Shown: positions 1 to 5,695, counted from the stretch's first letter. The stretch is 7,914 nt of DNA from Candidatus Woesearchaeota archaeon (GCA_016203425.1 JACQMU010000084.1:1-7914), one strand, 5' to 3'. The notes: a model not told the origin generated them from the letters alone. Translations and numbers: made by a program.

Positions 1-694
1 GGACAAGTGTCTCGTCAGTCTCTACTGTTCCGACTTGTTCCCAGACATTCTTTATTAAGTCGTATTCGAGTGCATCTTTTGATAATAGTAATGTTGGCAG
101 TCTTTTAATTTTGTATTTTGTAACAAAGCTTTTTGCTTCTGGCACGTCTGAAGTCAGGATTTTTTCTGTTATCGAAACTCCTGTTGTGCGTAATTGTTTT
201 GTGAGAATGGTTAAGTCCATGCATTTTGTGCATGCTTTGTCATTAATGATTGTCGCTACTACTCTGCCTTTTATTTTTCCTGTCGCCACATCAAAATATG
301 CTGGCGGTGTCGCATCAAACAGTAATGCGTCTTCTCTTTGTTCGAAAGGGTCTATTGTTATTCTTTTAATCTCTCCTTTTAGAATGATTGCTGGCAGCCT
401 TTTTAGTTTGTATTTTGTGATGAGTTCTTTTGCTTCGTCAGTGTCTGTTTTGAATGTTTTTTGCGTCACTATTTTTGCATTTGTTTTTTGCTGCACAAAT
501 TGTTCTGCAAGTTTTATGTTAAAGCAGTCGTCGCAGTTTGTTGGAACTATTGTATACATATCAATTTCTGGTGGTAGTTCTTGCGCTTTTTTTTGTGATG
601 TTGTTTTGTACAACTGCCATGATGTATAAATGCCGCTTGCGAGCAGCAACACTGCTAGTAGCAAAAATACTGTTTTAATTACTTTGTTTACCAT
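1..694 (-). CDS. Membrane-anchored tandem thioredoxin-like protein (partial, C-terminus beyond left edge)
   Basis: I translated this by hand from the ATG at 694; the frame stays open for 231 codons to the left edge. Residues 8-22 form one hydrophobic segment after a short basic N-terminus (MVNKVIK), so the protein is probably a signal-anchored membrane protein with its body outside the cytoplasm. Two similar domains follow. Domain 1 has C54-D-D-C57 and, 47 residues after the first cysteine, the motif KYKLKRLP with P101. Domain 2 has C155-T-K-C158 and KYKIKRLP with P200, 45 residues on. A CxxC redox site followed about 45 residues later by a loop proline is the thioredoxin/glutaredoxin-fold signature, in which that proline is cis. 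The likely role is thiol-disulfide exchange on envelope proteins. A stretch at 129-144 (TPPAYFDVATGKIKGR) closes the first repeat, so further repeats may lie beyond the edge. The specific family and the direction of catalysis (oxidation, isomerisation, reduction) are unknown. It is divergent from a ten-cysteine secreted protein. Confidence 0.82.
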   Translation of the reverse strand, partial: MVNKVIKTVFLLLAVLLLASGIYTSWQLYKTTSQKKAQELPPEIDMYTIVPTNCDDCFNIKLAEQFVQQKTNAKIVTQKTFKTDTDEAKELITKYKLKRLPAIILKGEIKRITIDPFEQREDALLFDATPPAYFDVATGKIKGRVVATIINDKACTKCMDLTILTKQLRTTGVSITEKILTSDVPEAKSFVTKYKIKRLPTLLLSKDALEYDLIKNVWEQVGTVETDETLV

Positions 695-714
695 TTGTGT
701 GCCAAAATGACAGG

Positions 715-724
715 TTATTATTAT
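715..724 (-). promoter_or_regulatory. Putative TATA element of the thioredoxin-like gene
   Basis: On the minus strand this reads ATAATAATAA, centred about 25 bases upstream of the ATG at 694. No Shine-Dalgarno sequence precedes that ATG, so a leaderless transcript is likely. The match to the archaeal TATA consensus is loose. The stronger TATAAAAA at 753-760, read on this strand, is an alternative that would give a leader of about 35 bases. Confidence 0.35.
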
Positions 725-752
725 GTCTTTCTATCTGACAGTAATCGCAAGG

Positions 753-760
753 TTTTTATA
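753..760 (+). promoter_or_regulatory. TATA box for the cysteine-rich secreted protein gene
   Basis: TTTTTATA is followed about 25 bases later by the expected transcription start near 780-786. That leaves a leader of about 20 bases holding the Shine-Dalgarno sequence at 792-798. Spacing and sequence fit an archaeal TBP site. Confidence 0.6.
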
Positions 761-791
761 CTACTGGTGTGTAGGCTTCTTAATCCAAGTT

Positions 792-798
792 GGAGGTG
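792..798 (+). promoter_or_regulatory. Shine-Dalgarno sequence that fixes the GTG start at 805
   Basis: GGAGGTG lies six bases upstream of GTG 805. The frame is also open from a TTG at 790 and a GTG at 796, but those would overlap or precede this ribosome binding site, so 805 is preferred. Confidence 0.75.
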
Positions 799-804
799 GT
801 TATT

Positions 805-1323
805 GTGAAGAAAAACTTAAAACAAAGCGCTATTGTCGTGATTATGGTTCTCATTGTATTGGGGAGTACCATAGCTTTTGGCGTGCCTACTGGTCAAGTA
901 ACCAAGGCTGCTAATCTGGCCACTACTTATCATGGTGGTTTTAGTGCTGGACTGAGGTCTGCGCCAAAGCAGTGCATCACAGACATTATTGTTGGAGTCA
1001 ATGCACCTGACTTCCTGAGAAAAGCGCGTGAGGAATGTGAGTCACGCAACCAGCGTTATGCGTATTGCGTTGATATGTGCGTGAATCGTGCAGCGCGTGA
1101 GCACAAATCAGCTGCAAAGCAGGTTGTGTTGAAGGAAGTGCCAAAGGCAGCATGCAATACTCCGCCTAAGAAGGTGTTTGACTCGAAAGAAGCATGCTTG
1201 AAAGAACGCTTGAAGCATTGCGCTGTTAACTGCAAGCATGGGAAAGAACAAACATTTTGTTCTCGCCAGGCATTAGTTGATTGCGTGCGAATGGATAGAA
1301 CGCGATTCTCGCTGGCAAAGTAA
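805..1323 (+). CDS. Secreted ten-cysteine protein of unknown function
   Basis: The product is 172 residues from the GTG at 805. Residues 1-8 are basic (KKNLK) and 9-26 are hydrophobic, ending around STIAFG, which reads as a secretory signal peptide or N-terminal anchor. The remainder is hydrophilic and basic, with ten cysteines at 57, 78, 88, 92, 117, 131, 139, 143, 152 and 160. Two sub-motifs repeat: C78-x9-C88-x3-C92 and C131-x7-C139-x3-C143, each in a predicted helical, charged stretch and each preceded by E-(E/A). An even number of cysteines in an exported domain suggests several structural disulfides or a metal site. I do not recognise the family. The divergent neighbour encodes a membrane-anchored protein with two CxxC domains, which would be a suitable partner for forming or repairing these disulfides; that link is inferred from position and composition only. 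Confidence 0.85.
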   Translation: MKKNLKQSAIVVIMVLIVLGSTIAFGVPTGQVTKAANLATTYHGGFSAGLRSAPKQCITDIIVGVNAPDFLRKAREECESRNQRYAYCVDMCVNRAAREHKSAAKQVVLKEVPKAACNTPPKKVFDSKEACLKERLKHCAVNCKHGKEQTFCSRQALVDCVRMDRTRFSLAK

Positions 1324-1324
1324 A

Positions 1325-1347
1325 TTTTTTATTTTTTTATCTTTTTT
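1325..1347 (+). terminator. Archaeal oligo-T terminator
   Basis: Three T runs (6, 7 and 6 bases) follow the TAA at 1321-1323 almost directly, with no GC-rich hairpin. Intrinsic termination at consecutive T tracts is the usual archaeal form. It separates the cysteine-rich gene from the next transcription unit, whose TATA box begins at 1415. Confidence 0.7.
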
Positions 1348-1414
1348 GTATATCTACAATTCTGTTGATTAAAACACATTGAACAGAATAATCACCAGAA
1401 TTATCTATAGAAAG

Positions 1415-1423
1415 TTTTATAAA
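1415..1423 (+). promoter_or_regulatory. TATA box of the coiled-coil gene pair
   Basis: TTTTATAAA is preceded by a purine-rich GAAAG that could serve as a BRE. Start of transcription is expected near 1444-1448, giving a short leader with the ribosome binding site at 1454-1460. Confidence 0.65.
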
Positions 1424-1453
1424 GTATAATTTTCTCAGTTGTTATCAACAAAA

Positions 1454-1460
1454 AGGTGAG
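1454..1460 (+). promoter_or_regulatory. Shine-Dalgarno sequence choosing ATG 1465 over GTG 1456
   Basis: AGGTGAG ends four bases before the ATG at 1465. An in-frame GTG at 1456 lies inside this site, so the nine-base-longer reading is unlikely. Confidence 0.65.
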
Positions 1461-1464
1461 CATT

Positions 1465-2010
1465 ATGCCTGATGATAAGTCTACTGTAACTGATTTTGAT
1501 GAAGGTGAGGATTATGAGGTTCTGCCTGAGAGCGAAGTGAAGGGCTTGCGGGAAGAGTTGAAAAAAGCAAGGCATTTTGATATTGCTCCTGCAAAAGAAC
1601 TGCACATTTCTGTTAATGAGCTTAATGCAAAGCTGGACAAGCTTATTGGTATTTTTGATGAGGCAAGCCGCGATCTTAAAATTGAGGAAGGTGGTTTGAC
1701 GTTTAACGAAAAAATGCGGCCTTTGGCTGAAAAGATGAACAAGATTCTTGAACAGAATGCAGAGATTGCTGAGGGTATTGTTGCTATTGCAGATATTGTT
1801 AAAGAATTTAAGGACGAGCTTGAGACAAAGGGTGTGCTTGTTGCTGAAAAACCTTCTCCACAGCCGTTGTTTGCAGAGCAGCCTGTTCAGATGCCTGCTT
1901 TTGCTGTTACGCAGGCTCCTCGTATGGCTCCTCCGCCTTTTGAGGCTCCGCGCCCGTCACCAGCTGCTCCGCCAATGTCTCCTCCTAAAAAGCGCTTGTT
2001 TGGTTTGTAA
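1465..2010 (+). CDS. Acidic coiled-coil protein with proline-rich tail, unknown function
   Basis: The product is 181 residues with no signal peptide or membrane segment, so it is cytoplasmic. Residues 1-25 are strongly acidic (FDEGEDYEVLPESE). Residues about 26-122 are helical with heptad-like hydrophobic spacing, including NELNAKLDKLIGIFDEA at 51-67 and MNKILEQNAEIAEGIVAIAD at 91-110, so an oligomerising coiled coil is likely. Residues 129-174 are rich in proline, alanine and glutamine and should be a flexible linker. The end is basic and hydrophobic (KKRLFGL), a plausible short docking motif. Proteins of this shape occur in DPANN-type archaea as uncharacterised conserved genes; I recognise the architecture but no function. 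It is the first gene of an operon whose second gene starts one base after its stop. An adaptor or scaffold role is possible but is inference only. Confidence 0.82.
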   Translation: MPDDKSTVTDFDEGEDYEVLPESEVKGLREELKKARHFDIAPAKELHISVNELNAKLDKLIGIFDEASRDLKIEEGGLTFNEKMRPLAEKMNKILEQNAEIAEGIVAIADIVKEFKDELETKGVLVAEKPSPQPLFAEQPVQMPAFAVTQAPRMAPPPFEAPRPSPAAPPMSPPKKRLFGL

Positions 2011-2011
2011 G

Positions 2012-2581
2012 ATGGTGTTTCCTGTTGGTGTTGATGCTTCAAAAGCGCGTTTGTTGACAATATTTGTTGCGCGCGCAAACAAAAAAAGGTTGTTGAAAGT
2101 GCATGCGTTGAGAAAATTACATCTGGAGGTTGTGAAGCTAAAAAAAGTTAGTGCGAAAACAACGCACCCTCATATTGAGCGTTTTGAAAGGACTGTTCGC
2201 GATGCTTTGGAAGAAGGTGGTTTTATTCAGAAGTGTAAAGAGCCTCCTGTTGCTGTTGTTGAAGAATCTCAAGTTCCAACCGAAGTTTCGCAGGAAGTTT
2301 CTACAGAGCCTGTTCCTGAATTGTCTCGTGAGCAGAAGCTTGAACAGATTATTAATGTGGTCCAATCACGTGCTGAAAAGCCTGTTCCTCAGCTTGCTGA
2401 GCTTGAAAGAATGTTGTACAATCTTGAAAAGTTAAAGACAAGTATTAAAGCAAAAGACCCTTCTGAAAAAGAACAGCTGAGAAAGATTTCTGAACGTATT
2501 GATTTTGTTAAGGAAAAGATTACTGCATTGAGTCCTAAAAAAGTTGTTGTTAAGCACAAGAAAAAAGCAAGAAAGAGATGA
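2012..2581 (+). CDS. Basic coiled-coil protein, unknown function
   Basis: The product is 189 residues from the ATG at 2012, one base after the upstream TAA. No ribosome binding site is clear, so translation is probably coupled. The reading frame is open far upstream, but that part is an out-of-frame shadow of the preceding gene. Residues 1-50 are basic (KARLL, RANKKRLLKVHALRKLHLE, KLKK). Residues about 77-103 are a proline/glutamate/valine linker. Residues 104-172 are a charged helical segment with heptad character (REQKLEQIINVVQSR, LERMLYNLEKLKTSIKAK, ERIDFVKEKI). The C-terminus is very basic (HKKKARKR). Basic ends suggest binding to nucleic acid, ribosome, acidic membrane or the acidic partner encoded upstream. 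No catalytic motif is visible and I do not recognise the family. The TGA abuts the stop of the convergent gene. Confidence 0.75.
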   Translation: MVFPVGVDASKARLLTIFVARANKKRLLKVHALRKLHLEVVKLKKVSAKTTHPHIERFERTVRDALEEGGFIQKCKEPPVAVVEESQVPTEVSQEVSTEPVPELSREQKLEQIINVVQSRAEKPVPQLAELERMLYNLEKLKTSIKAKDPSEKEQLRKISERIDFVKEKITALSPKKVVVKHKKKARKR

Positions 2582-2794
2582 TCACTTAACAAGTTTGTCT
2601 ATTGTTTTTTGTTCAGCATCTCGTACTGGTATTTCTTGTTTTGTATTCTCATAATTTGATTTTAAGTATTGATAGCATTGCATTCCGCCTAATGTGACTC
2701 CCAATATTCCTACAACAGCTGCCACTCGCACAAATGGCAGTAAGTACCAATGCCGTTCTATTGGGTTCTCATCGTTCATGTTGTGAAGTGTCAT
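2582..2794 (-). CDS. Small single-pass membrane protein coupled to gltX
   Basis: The product is 70 residues. Its ATG at 2794 overlaps the gltX TGA in an ATGA arrangement, which supports this start and translational coupling; an internal ATG at 2779 is the alternative. Residues about 17-40 (YLLPFVRVAAVVGILGVTLG and beyond) form one hydrophobic segment, followed by a charged tail (residues 45-70). No signal-peptidase site is evident, so it is likely a membrane-anchored microprotein with a soluble C-terminus. Function is unknown; co-expression with a tRNA synthetase may be operon economy rather than a shared pathway. There is a single cysteine at 40, at the membrane edge. Confidence 0.65.
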   Translation of the reverse strand: MTLHNMNDENPIERHWYLLPFVRVAAVVGILGVTLGGMQCYQYLKSNYENTKQEIPVRDAEQKTIDKLVK

Positions 2795-4488
2795 CTGTGT
2801 GCGTACCAGAATATTAGTTTTCCTTTTTCTTTTGCGTCTAGCTTGCAGAATCCGAGTCTTTCCAGCTGCACAATCTCTCCAACTTTTAATTGTGACAATT
2901 TTGCCTCACCAACACCTTTTTTTACAGTGGCATCTGGCATTAAGACCTCAACTTGAACAGTTTTCTCTTCTACTGGGAGCCAGTGCATGATTGCTTCTCC
3001 TCTTTCTTTGTAGTCTTCATATTTTTGTGACTCAAATAATAGTTTGTCTTTTTTCCTGACAAAATTCAGGCAGTCCATTAGTCTGTAAAGTTTGTTTTGT
3101 TTTAGTGCTTCATAATCGTCTCTTGTTAAGTAAAAGTCTGTTTTTGTTTTGAATGTTCTTTTGCCTTTTTTTGGGTTGTCAGGGTGCATGTCCAGTTTTA
3201 TTGTTTGTACTGGTGCATTTTGTACGGTTACTTTGGCTGGGTCCCACACAAAGAAATATCTGTTTGATTGCTGGTCAATTATTGCTTTGTTGAAATGATT
3301 TAGTGACTTAAAAAAGTCTTCTGCAGTTATTGTTTTGTCTGTTTCTGTCACGCCAACATCAATCGCCCAATTGATAAACGCGTCTGGCTGGTATCCTCGT
3401 CTTTTTAATGAGGCTAAAAAAGGCAGTCTGATATCATCCCATCCTGTGTACTCACCGCGTTCTATTTTTTCTTTGGTTTTCGTTTTTGAAACGTCTAAGC
3501 CAATAAAATTTATTCTTCCAACATACAAGTTTGTTGGCGTCTTCCAGCCGAAAGCGTCATAAACATATTTTTGTTTTTTTTCATTGTCCATGTGTTCTTT
3601 TGCGCGGATTGCGTGCGTGATTCCCATTTCATGATCGTCAATGGCGACAGCAAAGTTCATTAGTGGCCATACTCTTTCTTCCGTGCCTGTACGTGCGTGT
3701 TTTGTGCAATTAATTCGTAACGCCGGCCAATCATGCATTGCTGGGTTTGGGTGCTGCATGTCTGTTTTGATGCGAACTACTGCTTGGCCTTGTTGGAATG
3801 TGGTGAACATTTTGTCCCAGCGTGAAAGATTTTCTTTAACTGGCAGATTTCTGCACTGGCATTCTTTTTTCTTTTGTGAAAGAGCTTTGAACTCATCTTG
3901 TGTGCACGTACAAACGTAAGCGTGTCCTTTGTTGAGCAGTTTTTCTGCGTAATCGTAATAAGTGTGGAGCCTGTCCGACTGTATGAATACTTTTTTGACA
4001 TTATTTTTTGTTATCCATTGTGCTTCTTTTGGCTGGATTTCGTATGCTGGTGGATAAATTTTGTCTGCGTCTGTGTCTTCTATGCGCCAGATAAATTCTC
4101 CGTCATAGAGCCTGCAGTATTCTGAATTTAGTGATGCAACATACGCGTGCCCTATATGTAATGGTCCGCTTGGGCTTGGCGCAAATCTCATGATGACTTT
4201 TCCTTTGATTGCGTTTGGCAATGGTTTTAATATTCGTTCTTCTGTTTCGTGTTTTTCTTCCAGTAATTCTGGTGCAATGTTTTCTAATTCCTGCCGTTGT
4301 TTTTCTGTTGGTGTAAAATTAACGTCTTCAATTATTGTTTTGATGTCTTTCATTAATTTTCCAAGTTGTGGTTTTATTTTTGGGTCTTCTGCAATTAGTT
4401 TGCCTATTACTGCTCCAACATCTGCTTTGCCATTGTACTTGACTGCATTTTGCAATGCCCATTTTCTGGCGAGTTTTTTGATGTCCAT
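2791..4488 (-). CDS. gltX: Glutamyl-tRNA synthetase, archaeal type
   Basis: This cytoplasmic class I synthetase attaches glutamate to tRNA(Glu). In most archaea the same enzyme also makes Glu-tRNA(Gln), which an amidotransferase then converts; whether this one is non-discriminating cannot be read from the sequence. The product is 565 residues, the usual length. Residues 1-90 form the helical N-terminal extension of archaeal GluRS. The Rossmann domain starts with RFAPSPSGPLHIGHA (HIGH at 111-114), followed by WRIEDTDADKIYP (134-146). C193-x-C195 and C210-x-C212 (CxC-x14-CxC) form a probable zinc knuckle. The KMSKS equivalent is degenerate, VSKTK at 333-337. The C-terminal part from about 430 matches the beta-barrel tRNA-binding domains of the GlnRS-like branch. 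The start at 4488 fits a TATA box about 29 bases upstream. A small membrane-protein gene overlaps the stop by four bases. Confidence 0.97.
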   Translation of the reverse strand: MDIKKLARKWALQNAVKYNGKADVGAVIGKLIAEDPKIKPQLGKLMKDIKTIIEDVNFTPTEKQRQELENIAPELLEEKHETEERILKPLPNAIKGKVIMRFAPSPSGPLHIGHAYVASLNSEYCRLYDGEFIWRIEDTDADKIYPPAYEIQPKEAQWITKNNVKKVFIQSDRLHTYYDYAEKLLNKGHAYVCTCTQDEFKALSQKKKECQCRNLPVKENLSRWDKMFTTFQQGQAVVRIKTDMQHPNPAMHDWPALRINCTKHARTGTEERVWPLMNFAVAIDDHEMGITHAIRAKEHMDNEKKQKYVYDAFGWKTPTNLYVGRINFIGLDVSKTKTKEKIERGEYTGWDDIRLPFLASLKRRGYQPDAFINWAIDVGVTETDKTITAEDFFKSLNHFNKAIIDQQSNRYFFVWDPAKVTVQNAPVQTIKLDMHPDNPKKGKRTFKTKTDFYLTRDDYEALKQNKLYRLMDCLNFVRKKDKLLFESQKYEDYKERGEAIMHWLPVEEKTVQVEVLMPDATVKKGVGEAKLSQLKVGEIVQLERLGFCKLDAKEKGKLIFWYAHR

Positions 4489-4512
4489 TGTAGGGAGAAA
4501 ATAGCGTGGGTG

Positions 4513-4521
4513 TATTTAAAT
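4513..4521 (-). promoter_or_regulatory. TATA box of gltX
   Basis: ATTTAAATA on the minus strand is centred about 29 bases upstream of ATG 4488. No Shine-Dalgarno sequence is seen, so the message is probably leaderless or nearly so. Confidence 0.65.
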
Positions 4522-4530
4522 GTCACGAAT

Positions 4531-4536
4531 AAAAAA
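4531..4536 (-). terminator. Short oligo-T terminator after vapC
   Basis: Six T residues on the minus strand follow the vapC TAG directly and lie just upstream of the gltX TATA box. The run is short, so read-through into gltX is possible. Confidence 0.4.
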
Positions 4537-4935
4537 CTACCAAGACTCGATTTTTAGTCCTCGGATGTTGTGAAAATCTTTATGGTTATTAGTAACTACT
4601 ATTGCATCATGCGCTAAAGAAATGCTCGCAATCATAAGGTCAAGTTCTTGTGTCTGCTTTCCTAATCTCAAGAGTTCTGCATGGCGTTGTCCAAAAAGTC
4701 GGCACGCATATTCATTGAAATCTAAAAGTTGCAGGTTTTGAACAAAATCTTCCACAAGCTTAAGCGCTTCACTTTGCCGTTGTGCTTTGTATACTCCTTT
4801 AAATAATTCAGCCAAAACTATTGGGGTAATGCAACAATTAATTTGTTTGTCATTAAGTTCTTGAAGTTTTGATTTTAAACGAGTATCTCCACGGAGGATA
4901 TCAACAATAATATTTGTGTCAAGGGAATACATCAT
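4537..4935 (-). CDS. vapC: VapC family PIN-domain ribonuclease toxin
   Basis: The product is 132 residues, typical for VapC. The PIN fold active-site acids are in place: D6 in SLDTNIIVDILRG, E43 in LAELFKG, D99 in ELDLMIA, and D120 in the closing TNNHKDF motif (115-121). These bind Mg2+ or Mn2+ for single-strand RNA cleavage. Known VapC enzymes cut tRNA or rRNA when freed from VapB; the target here cannot be predicted. All acidic positions are intact, so the toxin looks active. The ATG at 4935 directly follows the vapB TAA; a second ATG at 4932 is an equally good start. A GAGGT at 4950-4946 inside vapB may serve as its ribosome binding site. It is co-transcribed with vapB. Confidence 0.93.
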   Translation of the reverse strand: MMYSLDTNIIVDILRGDTRLKSKLQELNDKQINCCITPIVLAELFKGVYKAQRQSEALKLVEDFVQNLQLLDFNEYACRLFGQRHAELLRLGKQTQELDLMIASISLAHDAIVVTNNHKDFHNIRGLKIESW

Positions 4936-5166
4936 TTAGAAAGTAACCTCACGTGTTTTGAAAGTTTTGCGCTCTCGTGCTAATTCTTTCTTTATTTTTT
5001 CGGCTTCTTCTCTTGTTCCAGGCCATGTTCCAAAGAACTCAATTAGTGGTTTTTTGCGTGCACTACCTGCTAAACGTAATACCACATCAGAAAACGAGTC
5101 GTCTCCCTCTTTTAATGACTTTATTTCATCGTATGCTGCGTTTGATAGCGAAATAACTTTTGTCAT
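4936..5166 (-). CDS. vapB: VapB-type antitoxin (archaeal VAPB_antitox/UPF0330-like)
   Basis: The product is 76 residues from the ATG at 5166. The N-terminus MTKVISLSNAAYDEIKSLK followed by DSFSDVVLRLAG matches the archaeal VapB-type antitoxin pattern: a short strand, then two helices forming a ribbon-helix-helix-like DNA-binding dimer, residues about 1-35. The C-terminal half (FFGTWPGTREEAEKIKKELARE) is the expected toxin-wrapping segment. It should neutralise the adjacent VapC and repress its own promoter. The frame is open to an ATG at 5190, but that longer start would place codons inside the TATA box and translate the operator repeat into an artificial Met-Arg-Met-His run. With the TATA box 24-31 bases upstream of 5166, a leaderless start at 5166 is preferred. 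Confidence 0.88.
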   Translation of the reverse strand: MTKVISLSNAAYDEIKSLKEGDDSFSDVVLRLAGSARKKPLIEFFGTWPGTREEAEKIKKELARERKTFKTREVTF

Positions 5167-5193
5167 ACGCATATGCATATGCATACGCATATA
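5164..5193. repeat. Tandem CATAYG hexamer repeat and palindrome, putative VapB operator
   Basis: On the plus strand the hexamers are CATACG, CATATG, CATATG, CATACG and CATATA. They create a perfect 14-base palindrome at 5172-5185 (centre 5178/5179) inside an imperfect palindrome reaching 5165-5192. The array fills the space between the vapB TATA box (5190-5197) and the start codon at 5166, covering the expected transcription start. That is where an autorepressing ribbon-helix-helix antitoxin would be expected to bind. Binding by VapB is inferred. Confidence 0.75.
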
Positions 5194-5197
5194 TAAA
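5190..5197 (-). promoter_or_regulatory. TATA box of vapBC
   Basis: TTTATATA on the minus strand, a near-consensus archaeal TBP site, is centred about 28 bases upstream of ATG 5166. No ribosome binding site lies between it and the start, only the hexamer repeat, so the message is probably leaderless. Confidence 0.75.
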
Positions 5198-5206
5198 TGT
5201 TTCCTG

Positions 5207-5674
5207 TCAAGAAATTGGTTTCACCGCAATTGTTGCACTTATGCTGAACGTGTTTCCTTCAGGCTGCAACATTGCTGTTCTTAAAATGCATTCTTTTGCT
5301 CCTGCGCAGTCAAATAATTGTGGATATCCTTTGTTTCCTCTTGTTACAACGCTAAATTTTTCTACGTTAAATGTATCGAGTGTTGTTGCCGGCAGCCTTA
5401 GTCTTATTGCTTCAAATTCTTGAAGTGGTGATGTTTCTATGTTCTCAAACGTGCAGGTTGTTTCTTGTGTTAGTGATACTGCGCATTGCCCGAATATTTG
5501 GAAAAATCCGTCATTTGTGAGTGCGTCTGCATAAAGTGGAAGTTGATTGTAGGAATAAAATGCTTGTCCTGTGCTTCCTCCTGAAGTGGTGTGCCATAGT
5601 ACTGCAATAAGTGCAGTGATTGTTATGATGCCGAGGGTGAATAGCGAAATTTGTTCATTGAAAGAATTGTTCAT
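5207..5674 (-). CDS. Signal-anchored extracytoplasmic protein with four cysteines, unknown function
   Basis: The product is 155 residues from the ATG at 5674. The frame is open to an ATG at 5728, but that would run through a TATA box and into the upstream gene; the TATA box at 5696-5703 sits 22-29 bases before 5674, supporting this leaderless start. Residues about 10-27 (SLFTLGIITITALIAVLW) are hydrophobic and uncleaved-looking, so an N-terminal anchor with an external domain is likely. The external part is rich in S, T, F and Q and has cysteines at 64, 74, 123 and 129, the last two spaced C-x5-C, suggesting two disulfides. The short alternating-hydrophobic end (FSISATIAVKP) suggests a beta-sandwich-like domain. 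I do not recognise the family. The N-terminus resembles class III (pilin-like) signals only weakly, since no clear K/R-G cleavage site is present. Confidence 0.78.
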   Translation of the reverse strand: MNNSFNEQISLFTLGIITITALIAVLWHTTSGGSTGQAFYSYNQLPLYADALTNDGFFQIFGQCAVSLTQETTCTFENIETSPLQEFEAIRLRLPATTLDTFNVEKFSVVTRGNKGYPQLFDCAGAKECILRTAMLQPEGNTFSISATIAVKPIS

Positions 5675-5695
5675 GTGTGATGATAAGAAGTATTG

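Noticed and set aside
111..629. Plus-strand 172-codon open frame
   Set aside because: It is antisense to the thioredoxin-like gene, whose minus-strand translation has paired CxxC and RLP motifs; the plus-strand product is an F/S/C-rich shadow.
723..914. Plus-strand 63-codon open frame over the promoter and start of the cysteine-rich gene
   Set aside because: It covers the TATA box and Shine-Dalgarno sequence and overlaps the real gene out of frame; no ribosome binding site of its own.
1030..1290. Homology of the cysteine triplets to mitochondrial twin Cx3C/Cx9C proteins
   Set aside because: Spacing matches only in part and the protein has ten cysteines and a signal peptide; resemblance in spacing alone does not support common descent.
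1748..2011. N-terminal extension of the basic coiled-coil gene back to 1748
   Set aside because: This leucine/arginine-rich stretch overlaps the upstream gene in another frame, an artefact of its codon composition. The ATG at 2012, one base after the upstream stop, is the sensible start.
5167..5190. Extra Met-Arg-Met-His N-terminus of VapB
   Set aside because: It is translation of the operator repeat, starting inside the TATA box; VapB family proteins begin at the MTKVISLS segment.
5164..5193. Hexamer repeats as a CRISPR or transposon end
   Set aside because: The units are 6 bases with no spacers, there are no cas or transposase genes, and the promoter position explains them.
5207..5674. 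Possible third member of the A/B paralogue family
   Set aside because: It shares only a short IRLRLP with the (L/I)RI-x-LP motif; the rest does not align, and it is membrane-anchored with its own promoter.
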